In this document: piece after piece, positions 1 to 12,927 of the stretch | How the letters are laid out: each line of letters begins with the position of its first letter | Numbering within the stretch: position 1 is the first letter of the stretch | Origin: Rapana venosa | Lineage: Eukaryota > Mollusca > Gastropoda > Neogastropoda > Muricidae | Reading direction: 5' to 3' | Assembly (NCBI GenBank): GCA_028751875.1 | Contig: CM054143.1 | Location: 65,069,269 to 65,133,268, forward strand | DNA length: 64,000 nt | Translations under genes and position numbers: made by a program | The notes under the pieces: generated by a model | What the model was told of the DNA's origin: nothing | The model's database searches: none | Seen by the model: the letters and a program-made list of their open reading frames with translations, nothing else

Positions 1-365
1 GAGAGTGTCAAAATGAAAGACGGTGCTAAGAACACTGACCCCGGGTTTCCGGCCCCCTAAGCAGAAATACCGCTTTTATTCTTAAAATTATTTTAATCTA
101 ATATAATTCTAATCATTTTAATATTCTTATTCTTATAATTATAATCTTATTATAGTTGATGATGTTGATGTTGAAGTTGATGAATTGTTGATGTAGATTT
201 GAAGTCATATTAATTATTATATAAAATACAGGGGGGAGACGCGGGACGGGGTTCGTTCCACGGCACAGCTGAACGTCGCTGATGGTGAGTTTTGGGATGC
301 GACCGTGTTCCAGCCATTATTTAGTAGAAGCCACTACCGCCTTGGGGCAGGACGGCTGCAAAACA
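1..365. other. unrecognised AT-rich sequence
   Basis: No exon, RNA or repeat signature was recognised. The first half is AT-rich; a GC-richer patch follows around 235-360. Confidence 0.5.
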
Positions 366-480
366 CGACTCCTGTGTACGTGCTTATTTATGAAATGTTG
401 CCACCGTGACGCGCACGTGTTCTGCCCGCGTTACCAACTGGGCCTCTGAATATACAGCGTCTTCGACGGATGGGGGAGTG
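366..480 (-). repeat. degenerate SINE-A body
   Basis: SINE-A is the name used here for a tRNA-derived family found many times in this window. Its body carries a GATGAGACTATAAAC-type motif followed by AACATCTTGCGCACACGTTAAA. This stretch matches that body in reverse, with many substitutions. Confidence 0.45.
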
Positions 481-499
481 AGAGTCGGCTCTGATGGTT

Positions 500-780
500 A
501 CCTCCATAGGTTCTCTGAGGGGATGCGGAGGCCTGTCAGTATAACAGCAGCATCCCCACTTCAACAAAGTTTGTACTAGGAGTTCCTCTTTTCTGTCCCT
601 CTCTTTGTCTCTGCCTCTTTCCATTTCATCCTATCCCCACCTTTTGAGACTTATTGCCTTCTTGCTCGTATCTCCTGCCTTTTTTTTCTTTTCAAGAAAG
701 ACGTAAAAGCTAACAAGTCTCTCCCACGGCGAAGTCGAAGCGTGGGCTCCAGACTTGTCAGGCGCTTAAGACGCACAGCA
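500..780 (+). repeat. interspersed repeat C, copy 1
   Basis: The stretch aligns by eye over about 280 bp with 28980-29290 and, in reverse, with 17105-17345, 43190-43465 and 56690-56900. Shared marks are CCTGTCAGTATAA, a long C/T-rich middle, and AAGTC(T)AACAAGTCTCTCCC near the end. The element type is unknown; no ORF is conserved between copies. Confidence 0.6.
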
Positions 781-1075
781 CCGCGCATATTCCACTCGTG
801 TGCCCCCGCCAGACGCAGCAGCAGACGAAGAGAAGACGAAGCAGAAGTCGAAGGAGGAGGAGGAGCCGAAGCAGCTAGAAGCAGAAGGAAGAAGAAGAAG
901 AAGAGACGACGCCGAAGAAGCCCACGAGATAATGCCGCGGAGGAGGCGGAGTAGGCGCGGAAGACGGCGGAGGAGAAGGGAAGAGGAGGCGAGGAGCAGA
1001 CGAAGAAGATGAAGGAGAGGAGGAGGAGGAGAAGAAGAAGGAAGGAGGAGGCGGAGAAGACGGCGGGAGGAGGAG
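781..1075. repeat. GA-rich low-complexity tract
   Basis: A purine-rich tract of GAAGA/GGAGGA motifs. It gives open frames of Arg/Glu or Leu/Ser on opposite strands, which come from composition rather than coding constraint. Confidence 0.7.
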
Positions 1076-1170
1076 AATTCCATACGAAAATCCCCTTGAA
1101 CGAGTGCTTCGTGATGACTCGAACCCGGGCCGTCAGATCCCGACACTCAACAGCTCTCCCCTAAGCTTTC
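1076..1170 (-). repeat. SINE-A tRNA-like head
   Basis: In reverse it reads as a tRNA-derived promoter: an A-box-like stretch, then GGGTTCGAGTC resembling a B box. With 366-480 it may be the two ends of one SINE-A copy split by repeat C and the GA tract. Confidence 0.5.
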
Positions 1171-1189
1171 CCCACCCTCACCCTTCCAT

Positions 1190-1213
1190 CCCCCCCCCCC
1201 CCCCCCCCCCCCC
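1190..1213. repeat. poly-C run
   Basis: An uninterrupted run of about 24 C. The length is probably unreliable in the assembly. Confidence 0.9.
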
Positions 1214-3245
1214 TAATATAGCGGCTTCAGTCTAAGACACGGACCGCAAGTTACTCCATCACAGCACTGGCATTTTACTGCTTGGATTAGGGGTATAAGT
1301 GCAAGTGCTGTCAGAAGAAGAATTGATTAGGGGGCTGCTAGTGAGATGTGAGAGTGTGAGTGGTGTAGTCAGTGTGTGATGTGTGTGGTGGTTTGTGTTG
1401 GGAGATGAATACATTATTTTCATTCCATTAGAACCATACACAGCCAGCACTACAAATTTCCCATGAATCTCTGGGGTACTACACTCCGTGTCTCTCTTTT
1501 ACCTACTTTTTTATATCTTCCTACCTTCTTTTGCACTTTCTTTTTCTTTTTTTTCTTTTTATTATTGGGGGGGGGGGGGGGGGGGCCCAATCCTCCTGAG
1601 TAGATGAGAGTCAGGAAGCAATACTTACACAAAAGCAGTTTTAACATGTGTGTATTAGCAAAGCAATGGTAAGTGTTGTATGTGAGTTTGAGTTTCTAAG
1701 AGAACATGAGGGCAGGAAGCAACGCAAAACAAACAAAACAAAACCCACCCCAACAACAACGCAGCCATCCTGTTATAGGCAGCCACCACTCCAACACAGA
1801 GACAGAACATCTTGCCTTACACGTACCATCCTGTACCGCTTTTCGGAGGCGTGGCCATGTGTGTCGGTTGAGACCAGCTGACAAACATTTACAAAAACTG
1901 TAATACACACGGGAGACAATGGTGAACCAATCCAAAACACTATGGATGTAAAACATCCATCTTGAGACCTGGATGTAACAAAAGGCACAGGAGTCAGAAT
2001 ATTCATCCATTCCCTCGCTAAAAAGACTACTGATACATATGATATTGTTTTGGTCTTTTGTCAAGGAAGGACGAGGATGTAATATGCGACTATGCGTGGT
2101 TTGAAGAGATCTCATCAGCGTACACTACCTCCCACACATATCATGCAGGCTTTAGCACCTTGTATCACCTCAATACTGACCACAGCTTATTTGCCCAGGC
2201 CCCATGCTTTCGGGTTCTGAAACAGAATAGGCCGCACATGCGGAGGGAAGGACGCTGGCTGCAAACCACAATTCCGAGGCCGCTCCAACGACCTCCTAGA
2301 CATGGGGATAGGGGGAATGGCAGCATGCTGCAAGTTTTTCTTTTGTCGATACACCTAAAGTGATCGCTCCTCAGAACTTCTGTGCTGTAAATCCAAATGG
2401 AGATCAACACTTATTTTTATTCAGAGTTATCTTAGTATAAATACAAACTAGACCTAACAAGCTTATGAACAACATAAAGTAACAACCAAGGGACCAAAAA
2501 CAAGATACAAGCACACACACTGTACAGACTAACCAAGCTAAAAGAAAAGGAAATTTGATGGCGGATCATTGTACATGCTTATTATCATCTTACAATAATT
2601 CGCTCATCACGAGGCCGGGCTAGACAATTTTTTAATTGCGCTGGCACATTGAATTAGCAATGCATTTGCTTTTTTATTTTCCATCATGCCTCAACCTTCA
2701 CGTACGTACCACACCCTTCCAACACAAGCAGTATAACAGACAGACAGATCAACTGAGGGTAGCAGACATTATCCAGCCAAGCGAGACAGAACATATACAG
2801 AGCGGAGCGACAGCGATATAACCCCACACCCACCCCCACCCTGTCATATGAAGCCACTGAATTAGGGAGTGGGAAGGGGGTGGGGTGGGTGGTAGAGGTT
2901 GTGGGAGAAGTAGGTGTGGGGGGGGGGGGGTTGGGGGGGAGTGCCGAGGAGTTTAAAGATTCCGTGCTGGCTGCAGATCGCCTCCGTGATGCAAAATTCG
3001 AGTTTGCCCATCACAGTTTCCTGACTCTGTCGCTGCTCTGTTGTATGTTTGTCTCATGCTGTCAGCCTAATTTGTCTGCTGCTGTCTGGCAGTTTGCACA
3101 GATGCCGTACTGGCTGTTTGTTGCTTGGCTGTCAGTATATATGCCTGTCTGACTCCCTGCTTGCCTGTCAGGCTGTCTGTCTGCTTGTATGTCTGGCTGG
3201 CTGGCTGTTTGTCTCTCTGCTTGTCCTTAATGTTTGTCTGTGGCA

Positions 3246-3281
<36 letters not shown>

Positions 3282-3540
3282 CGTGCGTGCGTTCGTGCGT
3301 GCGTGCGTGCGTGCGGGTTTATGTGTTCTTATGTTGAGTTGATTACAGCAGTAATAATAATGAGATGATGGAGATGACAAGTGTGTCAATGATGATGACG
3401 ATAATGATGCTATGTGTGGCGCATTACTGTTTGGATCTGTAAATGTAGACGATTACTATGAGGATGTGAGTGCCACAACCCCCACCCCCACACCTACCCT
3501 CTTCCTTTTTGTCGTTTGTATTGTAGCCTACGGCTGAAGT
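1214..3540. other. non-coding, with SINE-A fragment and microsatellites
   Basis: No convincing exon. It holds a poly-G run (1567-1585), a decayed SINE-A body on the plus strand (about 1795-2010), a G-rich patch near 2875-2940, a (CT)n run at 3248-3277, and a CGTG-rich run just after it. Confidence 0.5.
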
Positions 3541-3566
3541 AAAAGGATAAAGGTAAAGGTAAAGGA

Positions 3567-3844
3567 GTCCCATAACCTATAAGGTCGTAGGGGAGCGAGG
3601 CGTCAGAGACCTCACTTCTCTAGGGCCAGCATATTGAGGGCGGCGCCCATCTCCTCTCCCTCGCTGCTTTACCTTCCCTGACCCTAAAGAGGGCAGGTAC
3701 CCATTTACAGCTGGGTGAACTGAAGGAACTGTACTGAAGCCAAGGCACGCAAACGGTCACCCATCCAACTGGTAACCACGCTCGACGCTGCTTAACTTGG
3801 CTGGGGGAAAGCGAGTGCTCCGACCACTGAGCTATTCCGTCCCC
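3567..3844 (-). mobile_element. composite tRNA-5S-like SINE, copy 1
   Basis: Read in reverse, it begins with a tRNA-like A-box region (ATAGCTCAGTGGTC). It continues into a stretch like the 3' half of 5S rRNA (AAGTTAAGCAGCGTCGAGCG, then GTTACCAGTTGGATGGGTGA). A simple tail of TTTACC units follows on the left (3540-3566). It is nearly identical to 19646-19940. Confidence 0.75.
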
Positions 3845-3867
3845 TGAAGTACATTAATTAAAACATT

Positions 3868-4045
3868 TGAGTGCTCTCTCTCTCTCTCTCTCTTTTTGTT
3901 TTGGTTTTCTTTCTCTTTTGTTTGTTTGTTTGTTCTGGTGTGGGTTGGTTGGGTTTTTTTGGGGGTGGGGGTGGGGTGATGGGGGATGTTTTTAGGGTTT
4001 TCTTTATTAGTTTTGCTTTGGGGGGGGGGGGGGGGGGGGGGGAGT
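3868..4045. repeat. (CT)n and poly-G runs
   Basis: A (CT)n run at about 3872-3892 is followed by T- and G-rich sequence and a run of more than 20 G at about 4020-4042. Confidence 0.8.
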
Positions 4046-4059
4046 TGTTGGGGGGTTAT

Positions 4060-4345
4060 TTCCCCATGTTTCTACTGCGAGACTGTATAAGTGTTGGGTT
4101 ATTATTAACATGTATCCCTACGGGCGGGGACTGGATGTAAAAAAGCACATGAGTGCTTATTCATTATCCTCGAAATAAAAGAATTTGTCATTGTCATTGT
4201 CTCTCAGTGGGTATGTAAAAGCTATGTTATTTCCCCTTGTTTTTATTGTGAGACTGTATAAGTATTGGGTTATTATTATTAAGATGTATCCCTAACGGGC
4301 GGGGATAGATGTAAAAAAGCACATGTGTGCTATTCATATCCTGAA
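4060..4345 (+). repeat. two direct copies of a SINE-A 3' end
   Basis: A segment of about 130 bp occurs twice (about 4060-4195 and 4225-4345). Both copies contain ATGTAAAAAAGCACATG followed by a GAAATAAAAG tail, the typical SINE-A end. The second copy has several single-base deletions. Confidence 0.7.
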
Positions 4346-5274
4346 ATAAAAGTTTGCATTTTTTAAAGTCTCTTCCTCCACCACACCACACTCCTCTTTT
4401 CCCCTTCAGTGGGATGTAAAAGCGCCCAAAGCGTCAGTCGAGGACAGAAAACAACCGATAACAAAAGGGTATAGCCGCATTCTCCACAAAATTAACAGGC
4501 AACATTCTTTTGTAACATTCGCCGAAACTCATCACAAAAAAAACCAAGCCAGTTTTGCGCAAAACACAAAACATAAGGTGGAAATTTCGGCAGTGTGTGT
4601 ATTTTGGGTGTTATGCCCCATAAAGTTTGAAGGGAAACGCAGAAGGGAATTTGACGGAAGCAACAGTTGGTGACAAAAAATAGGGACGGTTAGCAGGTTG
4701 CTCATATTCTCTGAAAATAAGCAGGTGGCTTTTTACAGGCTGCGTACACTAAGCAAATGAGCCAAAGCCTGCCCAGTAACATATGTAGGGATGAAAAACG
4801 CTTTGTGTATTCGGGACCCAAATAAAGCAAAAGAGAAAGAAAAAAACCAAAATATAGCAGCATTCACATGATGCAACCATGCAAGCACGCATACAACTGT
4901 ATCCAAAAACAGAATCGTTTAAGGACACATCCCAAAATTGTCATGAAGAAGGTAAGATTGTAAGAAAAGATGATTTGGGTTTAAATTGTTTTTCGCTCAA
5001 TGATCACATTCCTGTATCCTTTTACTGATGGTGTGAATTTATCAAAAGTGATTGTGACCAGGAGTTAATATCATCCAAACTGTGTGAAAATGTGTGTGGG
5101 GGTGGGGGAGGAAGAGGGTGAAAATTTGTCTAGGAGGGAGTGCTAGTTAATAGGATACAGTTCAATGGTTTGTGGAGCACAGACAGGTGGGGGAAGCAAA
5201 TAGTTGAGGTGGTGGTTGATATTGTGCATATTGATTGTTTTTATCTGTGTGGCCCTCCCCACCCCTCTCTTCTT
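4346..5274. other. unrecognised sequence
   Basis: No exon or repeat recognised beyond short A- and G-rich tracts. Confidence 0.4.
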
Positions 5275-5533
5275 TTAGTATGTTTTTGACCCAGAAGGCC
5301 AAAAGCCGGAGCTTATCCGGCGTAGCGTAAGCGAATGTGTTTTTCACCCACCCCTGTCCCAGGCGCAGTCTGTCGCCAGATACTTCCGGCAGAGCTAGGT
5401 CCCATTTTTCACTGGGGGGAGTGAGGAAAATAGGAGTAAAGTGTCTTTCCAGGGACAACAACCGAGCCGGCGGGGACGAACCGCGACCTCTGGGATCACG
5501 AGTTGACCGCTAAACCATCGACCACGGATGCCC
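5275..5533 (-). mobile_element. SINE-D (tRNA-derived), copy 1
   Basis: In reverse it has a tRNA-like head with B-box-like sequence GGTTCGTCCCCGCC, then a GTTGTCCCTGGAAAGACACTT core, then an end with GATAAGCTCCGGCTTTTGGC. The same order is seen at 29652-29925 on the other strand. Confidence 0.7.
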
Positions 5534-6840
5534 CCCTTCTCTTTGGGGGGTGTCTTTTTTCAGGGGGGGGGGGGGGGGGGTTCCTCTTGTTTATGTAAGG
5601 TTGATGTTGACAAAAGGGGTTCTTTCCATCCTTGCTGAATCTGTTGCTTCAAGGGGTTTGACTGGGGGAAAAATAAAGAAAAGCAAACACAAGTGCAATT
5701 ACCACCTTCACAATGTGTGCGTGGGGGGGGGGAGAGGGGGTGTCATGTTGCATATTGATGCTAACGGCAGGATACTAATATTTATTTAAGTATTTTATCA
5801 ATTGTATGACTGTGGAAAAAATGCTGGTAATATGAATGTAACTGAATGTGAAAGTGCACATGTGTGTGTGGTGGAACACAAATGTTATGGTCATCAGAGT
5901 ATTAAATAATTTTTGTTATTCATTTACACACACACTTAACACACACACCACAACACCTAAACACACGCAAAACAACAACATGCCACCCATTTCCCCACAA
6001 ACACCACAACAACATTCATTCTGACCCCAAACTTTCCAAAAATTTTAAATTAAGCTACATTACAAATGAACAAGGCATTTTACAAAAACCCCTCATAAAG
6101 CTCGTTTATTTACTTGCAGCTTTCAACCACATCCCCTCATCATCCTACAAAATGTATGTGCTGCCCCAACACCACACCCCGTTTATAGTTCTCAAAGACT
6201 TGTGTGGGTTATGGTGTAAGAGTGGTGGTGCGACGTGCACTCCCGTGCGTGCACATGTGCGTGCGTGCAAGTTTTTGTTATGGTGTGTGTATTGCTGTTG
6301 CTGATCCAAAAAAGGTATATTGATCCAAGAATTATAAATGATTGCTTCAATTCTTCCCAACAATTTCCCCTCAGTCTCATACTTTTTTTACCTTCCCCCC
6401 CCTTTTTTTTTTTTCTTTTTCCAGTAAATTTAAAATGATATACTTTTATTATTGTATCTCTGCTTGTGACGGGTATTTTCCTTGTTTTAGAGTTTTTATG
6501 AATATGTGTATGTGAAAGTGATAGTTTGATTTAGAAAAAAAAGATTGTAGTATCTCTTTATCAAAATATTCTACATTTTAATGTACTTTTGTGGTTTATT
6601 TTTGATCTCATTTTGTGTATAATATAAAGGGGGACTGGAATTTATTACCTGTGTTGATATAACAGTCGATTTTTTGCAGATCAAGAGCAGCGTTTGAAAT
6701 TGCTTTTAGTATTGTTTTGTTTTATTGGGTGTTCCTTCATTCATTTTATATTCTCCTGTTTGATTATTGAATTGAAAACCTACAAACCCGGGCTTCTATT
6801 TTGAAGATTACTTAAACATACAGAACAAGAAAATATATAT
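5534..6840. other. unrecognised sequence with simple repeats
   Basis: Contains a poly-G run around 5562-5580, CA- and T-rich tracts, and AT-rich sequence. No exon recognised. Confidence 0.4.
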
Positions 6841-6959
6841 TTTAATTAGCAAATAAATCCTGACTATATTATGTCTCTCTTCAGACAAGTGGCCAACAAA
6901 ACGGGCCCTCGGTGTAGGCTACTGAATATCAACAGTGAAACAAACAAAAAGTTGACTTT

Positions 6960-9615
6960 TGCAACCATATATACAACAGTGGGATCAGTTTTCTTTGGTT
7001 TGCTAGTAAATCCCGACTTTCCCCAAAATATAACAGTTTGCATACATGAATATTCCGGGGTATCAAATCTTCCGTGAAGATCCACCAAACCCAGTCCACC
7101 GGGTTACTTACATATATGTCCCTCGCTCAGTTGTAAAAATATATAAACTTGGGGTTTAGACTTTTAAAAAATCCATGTGGATAGAAAAATTAAAACACAA
7201 TAGCCAATATTAATAGGATTTATATACAGAAATCCTTCAGAAACCAGAGACTGGTTAGAATATTCAACTCCCTTATGGACGAGGTAATACTTTTAAAAAA
7301 ATGAAACAATTATTCTTGGGGATTTTAACATAGACTTATTAAAACCTAAACCAAATGGAGTCACAACATTATTTGTTTGGCCTATAAAACAACAAATAGA
7401 AGACCAACTCGGATAACAAATAACTCTAGAACTTAATAGATCATATCTACACTACTACAAAACAACCATAACAAAAGTATGCACTCCCTCATGTAGATGC
7501 AGTGATCATAATCCGTGTGCTTACTTGGTTTAAAAATGTATCAAAATCCCTTTAAAGTAGGGCATAAAAACTATTTTTTACAGGAAATTTAAAACCTTTA
7601 AGAGCAAGATTTCCTTTCAGACTTGACAAAACTCGCCATTCATGACATATATCAAATCAGAGACCCTGTGAAAGTGTTTGAATTTTGGATTAGGACATTT
7701 ACTTCAGTATACGACAAACATGCCCTTTCATAAAAAAGAGTTAAAGAAAAAATCAAACCACCTTGGATACACAAAGACATAGATCTGAAATACACCTAGA
7801 GACTATTGAAAACACATGGTTCAAAAGAGCAGTTCAGAGCACAAAGAAACAAAGTTACTTCACTAAAACGCAAATAAAAAGTGATTAGTTTCAAAAGTTG
7901 TTAATTAAACTACGACTCTCCCCAAGTATGGAAAGCCATAAAATACTTTATGTAATAAACCTATATCAAAAGTCAACTGAAGTTAAAGATATTCAGCTGA
8001 GAATTGAACAACCACTTCTCAAACATTGCCACCAAAGAAATATCAAATGACAGTCAAAAAAAATGTCTCCATTACTTAGAACAATATATCGAATCAAAAG
8101 AATAAAATTCCCATTTAAACTACTGCCAAGCAATCACGACGTCTTGGAAGCCTGCTCTTCAAAAAAGTTTCGAACACGTGGTTTAGACAATCAGTTGGAA
8201 GGAATAATTAAACTTTGTGGTCAAGTTATGGGCTGGAACACTGCATACTTGTAAAAACTTGGTGCATAGAGAAAAAACTTTCCTGTCATATTTAAAAAGG
8301 CAAAATCATACCAGTCCACAATAGGTGACCCTGCTTTCCTTAAAATTTAACAGACCAATTTCAATTCTGTCTGTCTTATCTAAACCCATCAAAAACATAT
8401 CCAAAAATCCGTAATTCCTACTTTGTAAACAACAATCTATTAAATGAAGATCAGTCAGGTTTTCATAAAAACTATGCCTGTCACACAGCTCTTACACAAA
8501 TTATGGACAGTCTCCTACACAATATCAATGAAAATAAATATACAGGTCTTCTTTTTGTTGACTTTGAAAAAGCATTTGATGTAATCAATCATTCCCTATT
8601 ATTGCGTAAACTACACTTGTATAAACTAACACCAGAAATCTTTTGAAAAGCTTTTTGTCGAATAGGCAGCAGCTAGTAACTGCAAATAATCAAACACCAG
8701 AACTAGTACCTATTAAACATGGAGTACCACAAGGGTCAATATTGGGTCCACTTCTACTTTCAATCTATGTAAATGACTTATCCCAATTTCTAGAATGTAG
8801 CTGTGAAATGTTTGCTGATGACACATCTCTCTATTATAGTGATTCTGACCCCCACAGCTACAATCAAACTTCAAAACGTATTGACAGATTTGTTATTGGA
8901 CTCAGCTAAACCCATATGCCCCTACATAAAACGAAAACTAAGTGTAGGTATGTATTTGAAAGACAAATGGACAAACAATGAAAGATAAATAACAACTCTG
9001 TTAAATAGGTAAAGGTAATTAAGAAGTTGACTCCCACAGAATTCTGGGTGTAATTATTGACAAAAACTTACTTGGATGACCACGTGATGGCGCTGGGAAA
9101 ACGTCTCGCTTACAGCTACTTCATTTATAAAAAATAAACATTTTCTGAATAATTATTTTCGCAAACTCTTTTTTGCGGCCATATTTTGCCTATAGTTGAC
9201 TATGCTTCATCTCTTTGGACAGCTGCAGTGATACAAATTAAAATTGATTCATCGATTATATAAAAGAGCACTGAAACTTGTTACTAAATCAAGCTCCCTC
9301 CATCAACAAATTTTAGCAAACAAATATCCTACTTCAAAAACAGACTTTATCTAAATAAAGCTCTTTTGTCCAGAAAGTTGTCAATGGAAATGCCCCTCCA
9401 AAGATCACCAATAGCTTCAAAGTCCAAAGAACACGACATAATCATCTACTAACATTTCCGAGACCCAAAAAATAACCTTTACAAAACAAGCTTCTTGTAC
9501 TCAGGTAGTGATTAATGGAACAAGCTCCCAAAACGCTTAAAATGTATCAAAAACAAAAATCAGTTCAAGACACAGCTAAAAAGCCATCTAATGCATGAAT
9601 GCCTAGGAATTGACT
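6960..9615 (+). mobile_element. decayed non-LTR retrotransposon (LINE-1 of this window), APE endonuclease and RT
   Basis: Broken frames on the plus strand still show an apurinic-type endonuclease domain (IILGDFNIDLLKP near 7310-7345, then SDHNP near 7502). A reverse transcriptase follows, with FVDFEKAFDVINH near 8555, GVPQGSILGPLL near 8725 and the catalytic FADDTSLYY near 8812. The frame ends at about 9613 in LMHECLGID-stop, as CR1/Jockey-type LINEs do. Stops and frameshifts throughout show it is a fossil. Clade assignment (CR1/Jockey-like) is inferred from domain order and motifs. The 5' limit is uncertain. Confidence 0.85.
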
Positions 9616-9674
9616 AATAAGGCAAATCAACCATGACTAATACGGCAAATCAACCATACTTACATTTATCAGCA

Positions 9675-11690
9675 CTTACTGCATTTCATCAATGACCTCA
9701 CCAACAACTTCAATGAGGCAGTCCGAGAAACAGCAGAGGAGGTACTCGGTCGTCAGAGGAATAAACACCAGCCATGGACTACCAATGACATCTTGGACCT
9801 CTGCGATACAAGAAGAGCACTGAAACCAACCAGGTCTTCCAACCCTAAAGAATACCGGGAGGCCAACAATCTGTGAAGAAGTCAATGTTAAAGGCCAGAG
9901 AGAGTGGATCAGTGATCAATGTGATGAGATCGAAAAAAAATGAAAGTGGGCACCCGTAAAAAGGCATACGACACCTGAAGAAATCACAAAACCACTTAAA
10001 CCAAATCATCAGTCATTTAAGACGCTCCGGAAAACCCCCTCACAGAAAGCTCAGCTGCATTGAACAGTGTGGTTGAATATTGTCAAGAACTTTTACAATA
10101 CCCAATACAACCTGCAAGGCATAATAGAAGAGAAAGCAGCAACATCAAGAGCACCCTCGCCATTACCTATACTGAGGGAAAAAGTGGAAGAAGCCATCCG
10201 CAGCTTTCCAGTAGGAAAGTCCCCAGGAGCAGACAAAATACCAGCAGAGCTGTCAAGCATGGTGGCGAAACAGTCATCACATATGTTACAGCTATCTGTC
10301 AGAAGATTGGGAGACAAAACAGTGGCCAACAGATGGAACAATCACTCATATACCCCTGCCCAAGAAGGGGAATTTACGCCCAAAGCCAAACTATAGAACA
10401 ATCAGCCCCATCAACACGCCAGCAAGATCATGCTCAAAGTTATTTTGAATCGACTCAAAAAGGAGCAGAAGAACACCTTGCAGAGGAACAAGCTGGGTTC
10501 AGGGCAGGCAGGAGCACAATCGAACGATTTTTAATGCCACATCATGTGGAAAACATCTCCAACATCAGAGAGACCTGTTCCACAACTTCATCGACTTCAA
10601 GAAGGCTTTTGACAGAGTATGGCACGAAGGCCTGTGGCAGGTCCTCAGAATGTTTGGCATTGAAAAAGACTAGTGCAATCACCCCAAGCACTATCAACAC
10701 TGCAACAGTGCAGTCCCTTTTGAAACAATCCCGGTCGGAGATACTTCAAAACCACATTGGGGTCCGACAAGGATGCCTGTTTTCCAGTCCTGTTCAATCT
10801 GTTCTTGGAAACATCATGAGAGAGACCTCCTTTACTTCCACTCTACCATCTCCATTGGGGGCAGACCCTCAACAACTTACGGTTTGCCGGTGACATTGAC
10901 TCATGGGCGGAAGTAAAACAGAGCTGCAAGATCTTACGACCAGATTGAGAACAGAGCTGGGCATATGGGGTGGAGGTGAGCTCGGGAGAAAAGTAAAGTA
11001 CTTGTGAAAAGCACGAGCAATGCCACCGCTAAAATTTACATGAACGGCCAACAACTGGAGGAGGTGATGCTTTTAAATACCTCGGCGCTCACTCACAAAG
11101 GACGGGCGATCGACGACAGAAATCAAAGTCGAATAGCCATGGCAACATTTTTCCATGACAAAACTCACCACCTATGGAAAAGTAAGAGATCAGTTTCCCA
11201 ATCAAACTAAAGCTTACAAAGCCCTAATTCAGTCAATCTGCTGTACGGAAGTGAAACCTGGACATTGGACTGCTGGAAAAAAGCAAAGCGATCCCGTCAT
11301 TCGAAACAAAATGCCATAGAAAACTACTGGCATATCTTGGAGAGAACGAAAGACCAATGAATTTGTCAAGAGTCAAATAACCACTGGCAGGTCCACAGGA
11401 ACCCTTCTCACCTCGTCAAGAAGAAAAAGCTGACATGGTTCGGCCACGTCACCCGCCACCCAACACTCTGCCAAAACAGTACTGCAGGGACACTCGAAAG
11501 GTGGCAGAAGGAAGGGGAAGACAGAACAAGTCATGGATGGACAACATCAGAGAATGGACCAGGATGAATGACTCGGCACTACTGCGCAGAGCCGAGGACC
11601 GAGATGGATGGAGGAGGCTTACCACGGCATCGTCTTTCATGTCTCCCCCACGACCGCCAAGGTCACGGGTCTGATGATGATGATGACTGC
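9675..11690 (+). mobile_element. decayed non-LTR retrotransposon (LINE-2), RT part
   Basis: It begins with the linker before the RT (ETAEEVLGR near 9728) and runs through FPVGKSPGADKIPAEL (near 10206), a damaged QAGFRAGRSTIE block (near 10490), a GVRQGC block near 10762 and FAGDIDSWAE, a mutated FADDID catalytic box, near 10885. The C-terminal part ends in GRRKGKTEQVMD (near 11500) and the usual trailing tryptophan-rich tail. It belongs to the same family as 47384-48255 on the minus strand. Frameshifts and stops make it inactive. It follows LINE-1 with almost no gap. Confidence 0.8.
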
Positions 11691-12655
11691 ATTTCTTTAA
11701 AAAAAATAATAATTCAAGTATGTCTTACTGTGACTAGAAATTCTAATCACACGCTGTATATGTGTGGAGGGAGGGGGAGGCAGGAAAGAGGCACACTAAT
11801 TATGCAAAGAAGTAAAAGTAATCTATACAAGCTAGTAAATAATCTACAAATTTTAAAACATGGAAAGGAGGAAAAAAAAAAATTTTTTTAATGGTAGACC
11901 TGATAGCTTGATAGTGTGTCCTCTCTCTCTCTCTTCCCTTCTCTCCTCTCCTCTCCTCTCCTCATGCCCTTTCTCATGTCCAATTCAATAGATTTTATCG
12001 TGGATGTTGTTTTTATTGCAGTTAGAGATGAGATTATTAGTACTATTATAAGCAATGTTGTTTTAGTTTGATAGTCCAGTTGATTATGGGCTTTTGAATT
12101 TTGTATTGTATTGGGGTTTTACTTGTTTGAATAATGTTTTTTTATTTTTATTTTTCTATTTGATTTTAAGTGTTTTTCCCCTTCCCCCCTTTATACTCCC
12201 CCCCACCCCCATCCTTTCCCAAAGCTTTTTGTTTCATTGTTTTGTTGTTCATGGTGATGGGGATTATTGGTTATATTGCTGTCTCATGGTGATGGGTGAT
12301 TGTTGTTATTATTGTATCTCTATTATAATAATCATTATCATTGTCTTATTTGACTTATCTTGCTTGTTTGATAGTTATTGTGTGAATATATTATTTTTAA
12401 AAAGCGCTATTTGAAGAGTATGAGCGCATATAAGCACATGTTTGCTGGGTGGCGGAGGAGAGGAGGGAGGTCATTGCAGGCAATATTGTCAGTAATGACG
12501 CAACGAATGCCTAGTATTTTCTAACGTTTTGTTCCTGTACCTTTTTATTATCTAAAGTATAAACGTGAAAGAATGGATGAAACAGTAGGTGAAGTAATTT
12601 GTTTGTCCTGACGTTTTATGATTTTCTTTTATTTAATTCTTAAAACATTCTTTAT
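11691..12655. other. unrecognised AT-rich sequence
   Basis: Short CTCTCCT repeats at 11921-11965, T-rich tracts and AT-rich sequence. No exon recognised. Confidence 0.4.
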
Positions 12656-12659
12656 TTAC

Positions 12660-12927
12660 ATGTGTGTGTGGACGTGAGCACGCACAGGGGTGTATGAGTG
12701 TGTGTGTGCATGTATATGTATATGTGGTAATTTGTATTTTCAATGTATTATCTCATCGATTTTCCTCTTTTAACTGGTTTAATTTAATGGTAAAGGATGC
12801 AATAATGTAGTATTTTAGTATAATCATTAAGAAATTTGTTCTTAGATAGATGGCTTGATGAAAAAAAGCAAATGCATTGCTTATTCAATGTACCATCTGG
12901 AAATAAAATTTTGACTTGACTTGACAC
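12660..12927 (+). repeat. LINE-type 3' end with TTGAC tail, copy 1
   Basis: Aligns over about 270 bp with 22645-22922. Both end in CATCTGGAAATAAA followed by TTGACTTGACTTGAC. Short tandem tails of this kind are typical of RTE-like LINEs and dependent SINEs. No protein-coding part is attached. Confidence 0.6.

Noticed and set aside
742..1146. Arg/Glu-rich and Leu/Ser-rich open frames
   Set aside because: Low-complexity GA tract between repeat fragments; no conserved motif.
2058..2363. 101-residue open frame, possible unknown gene
   Set aside because: No recognisable domain or splice support, and it sits just past a SINE-A fragment.
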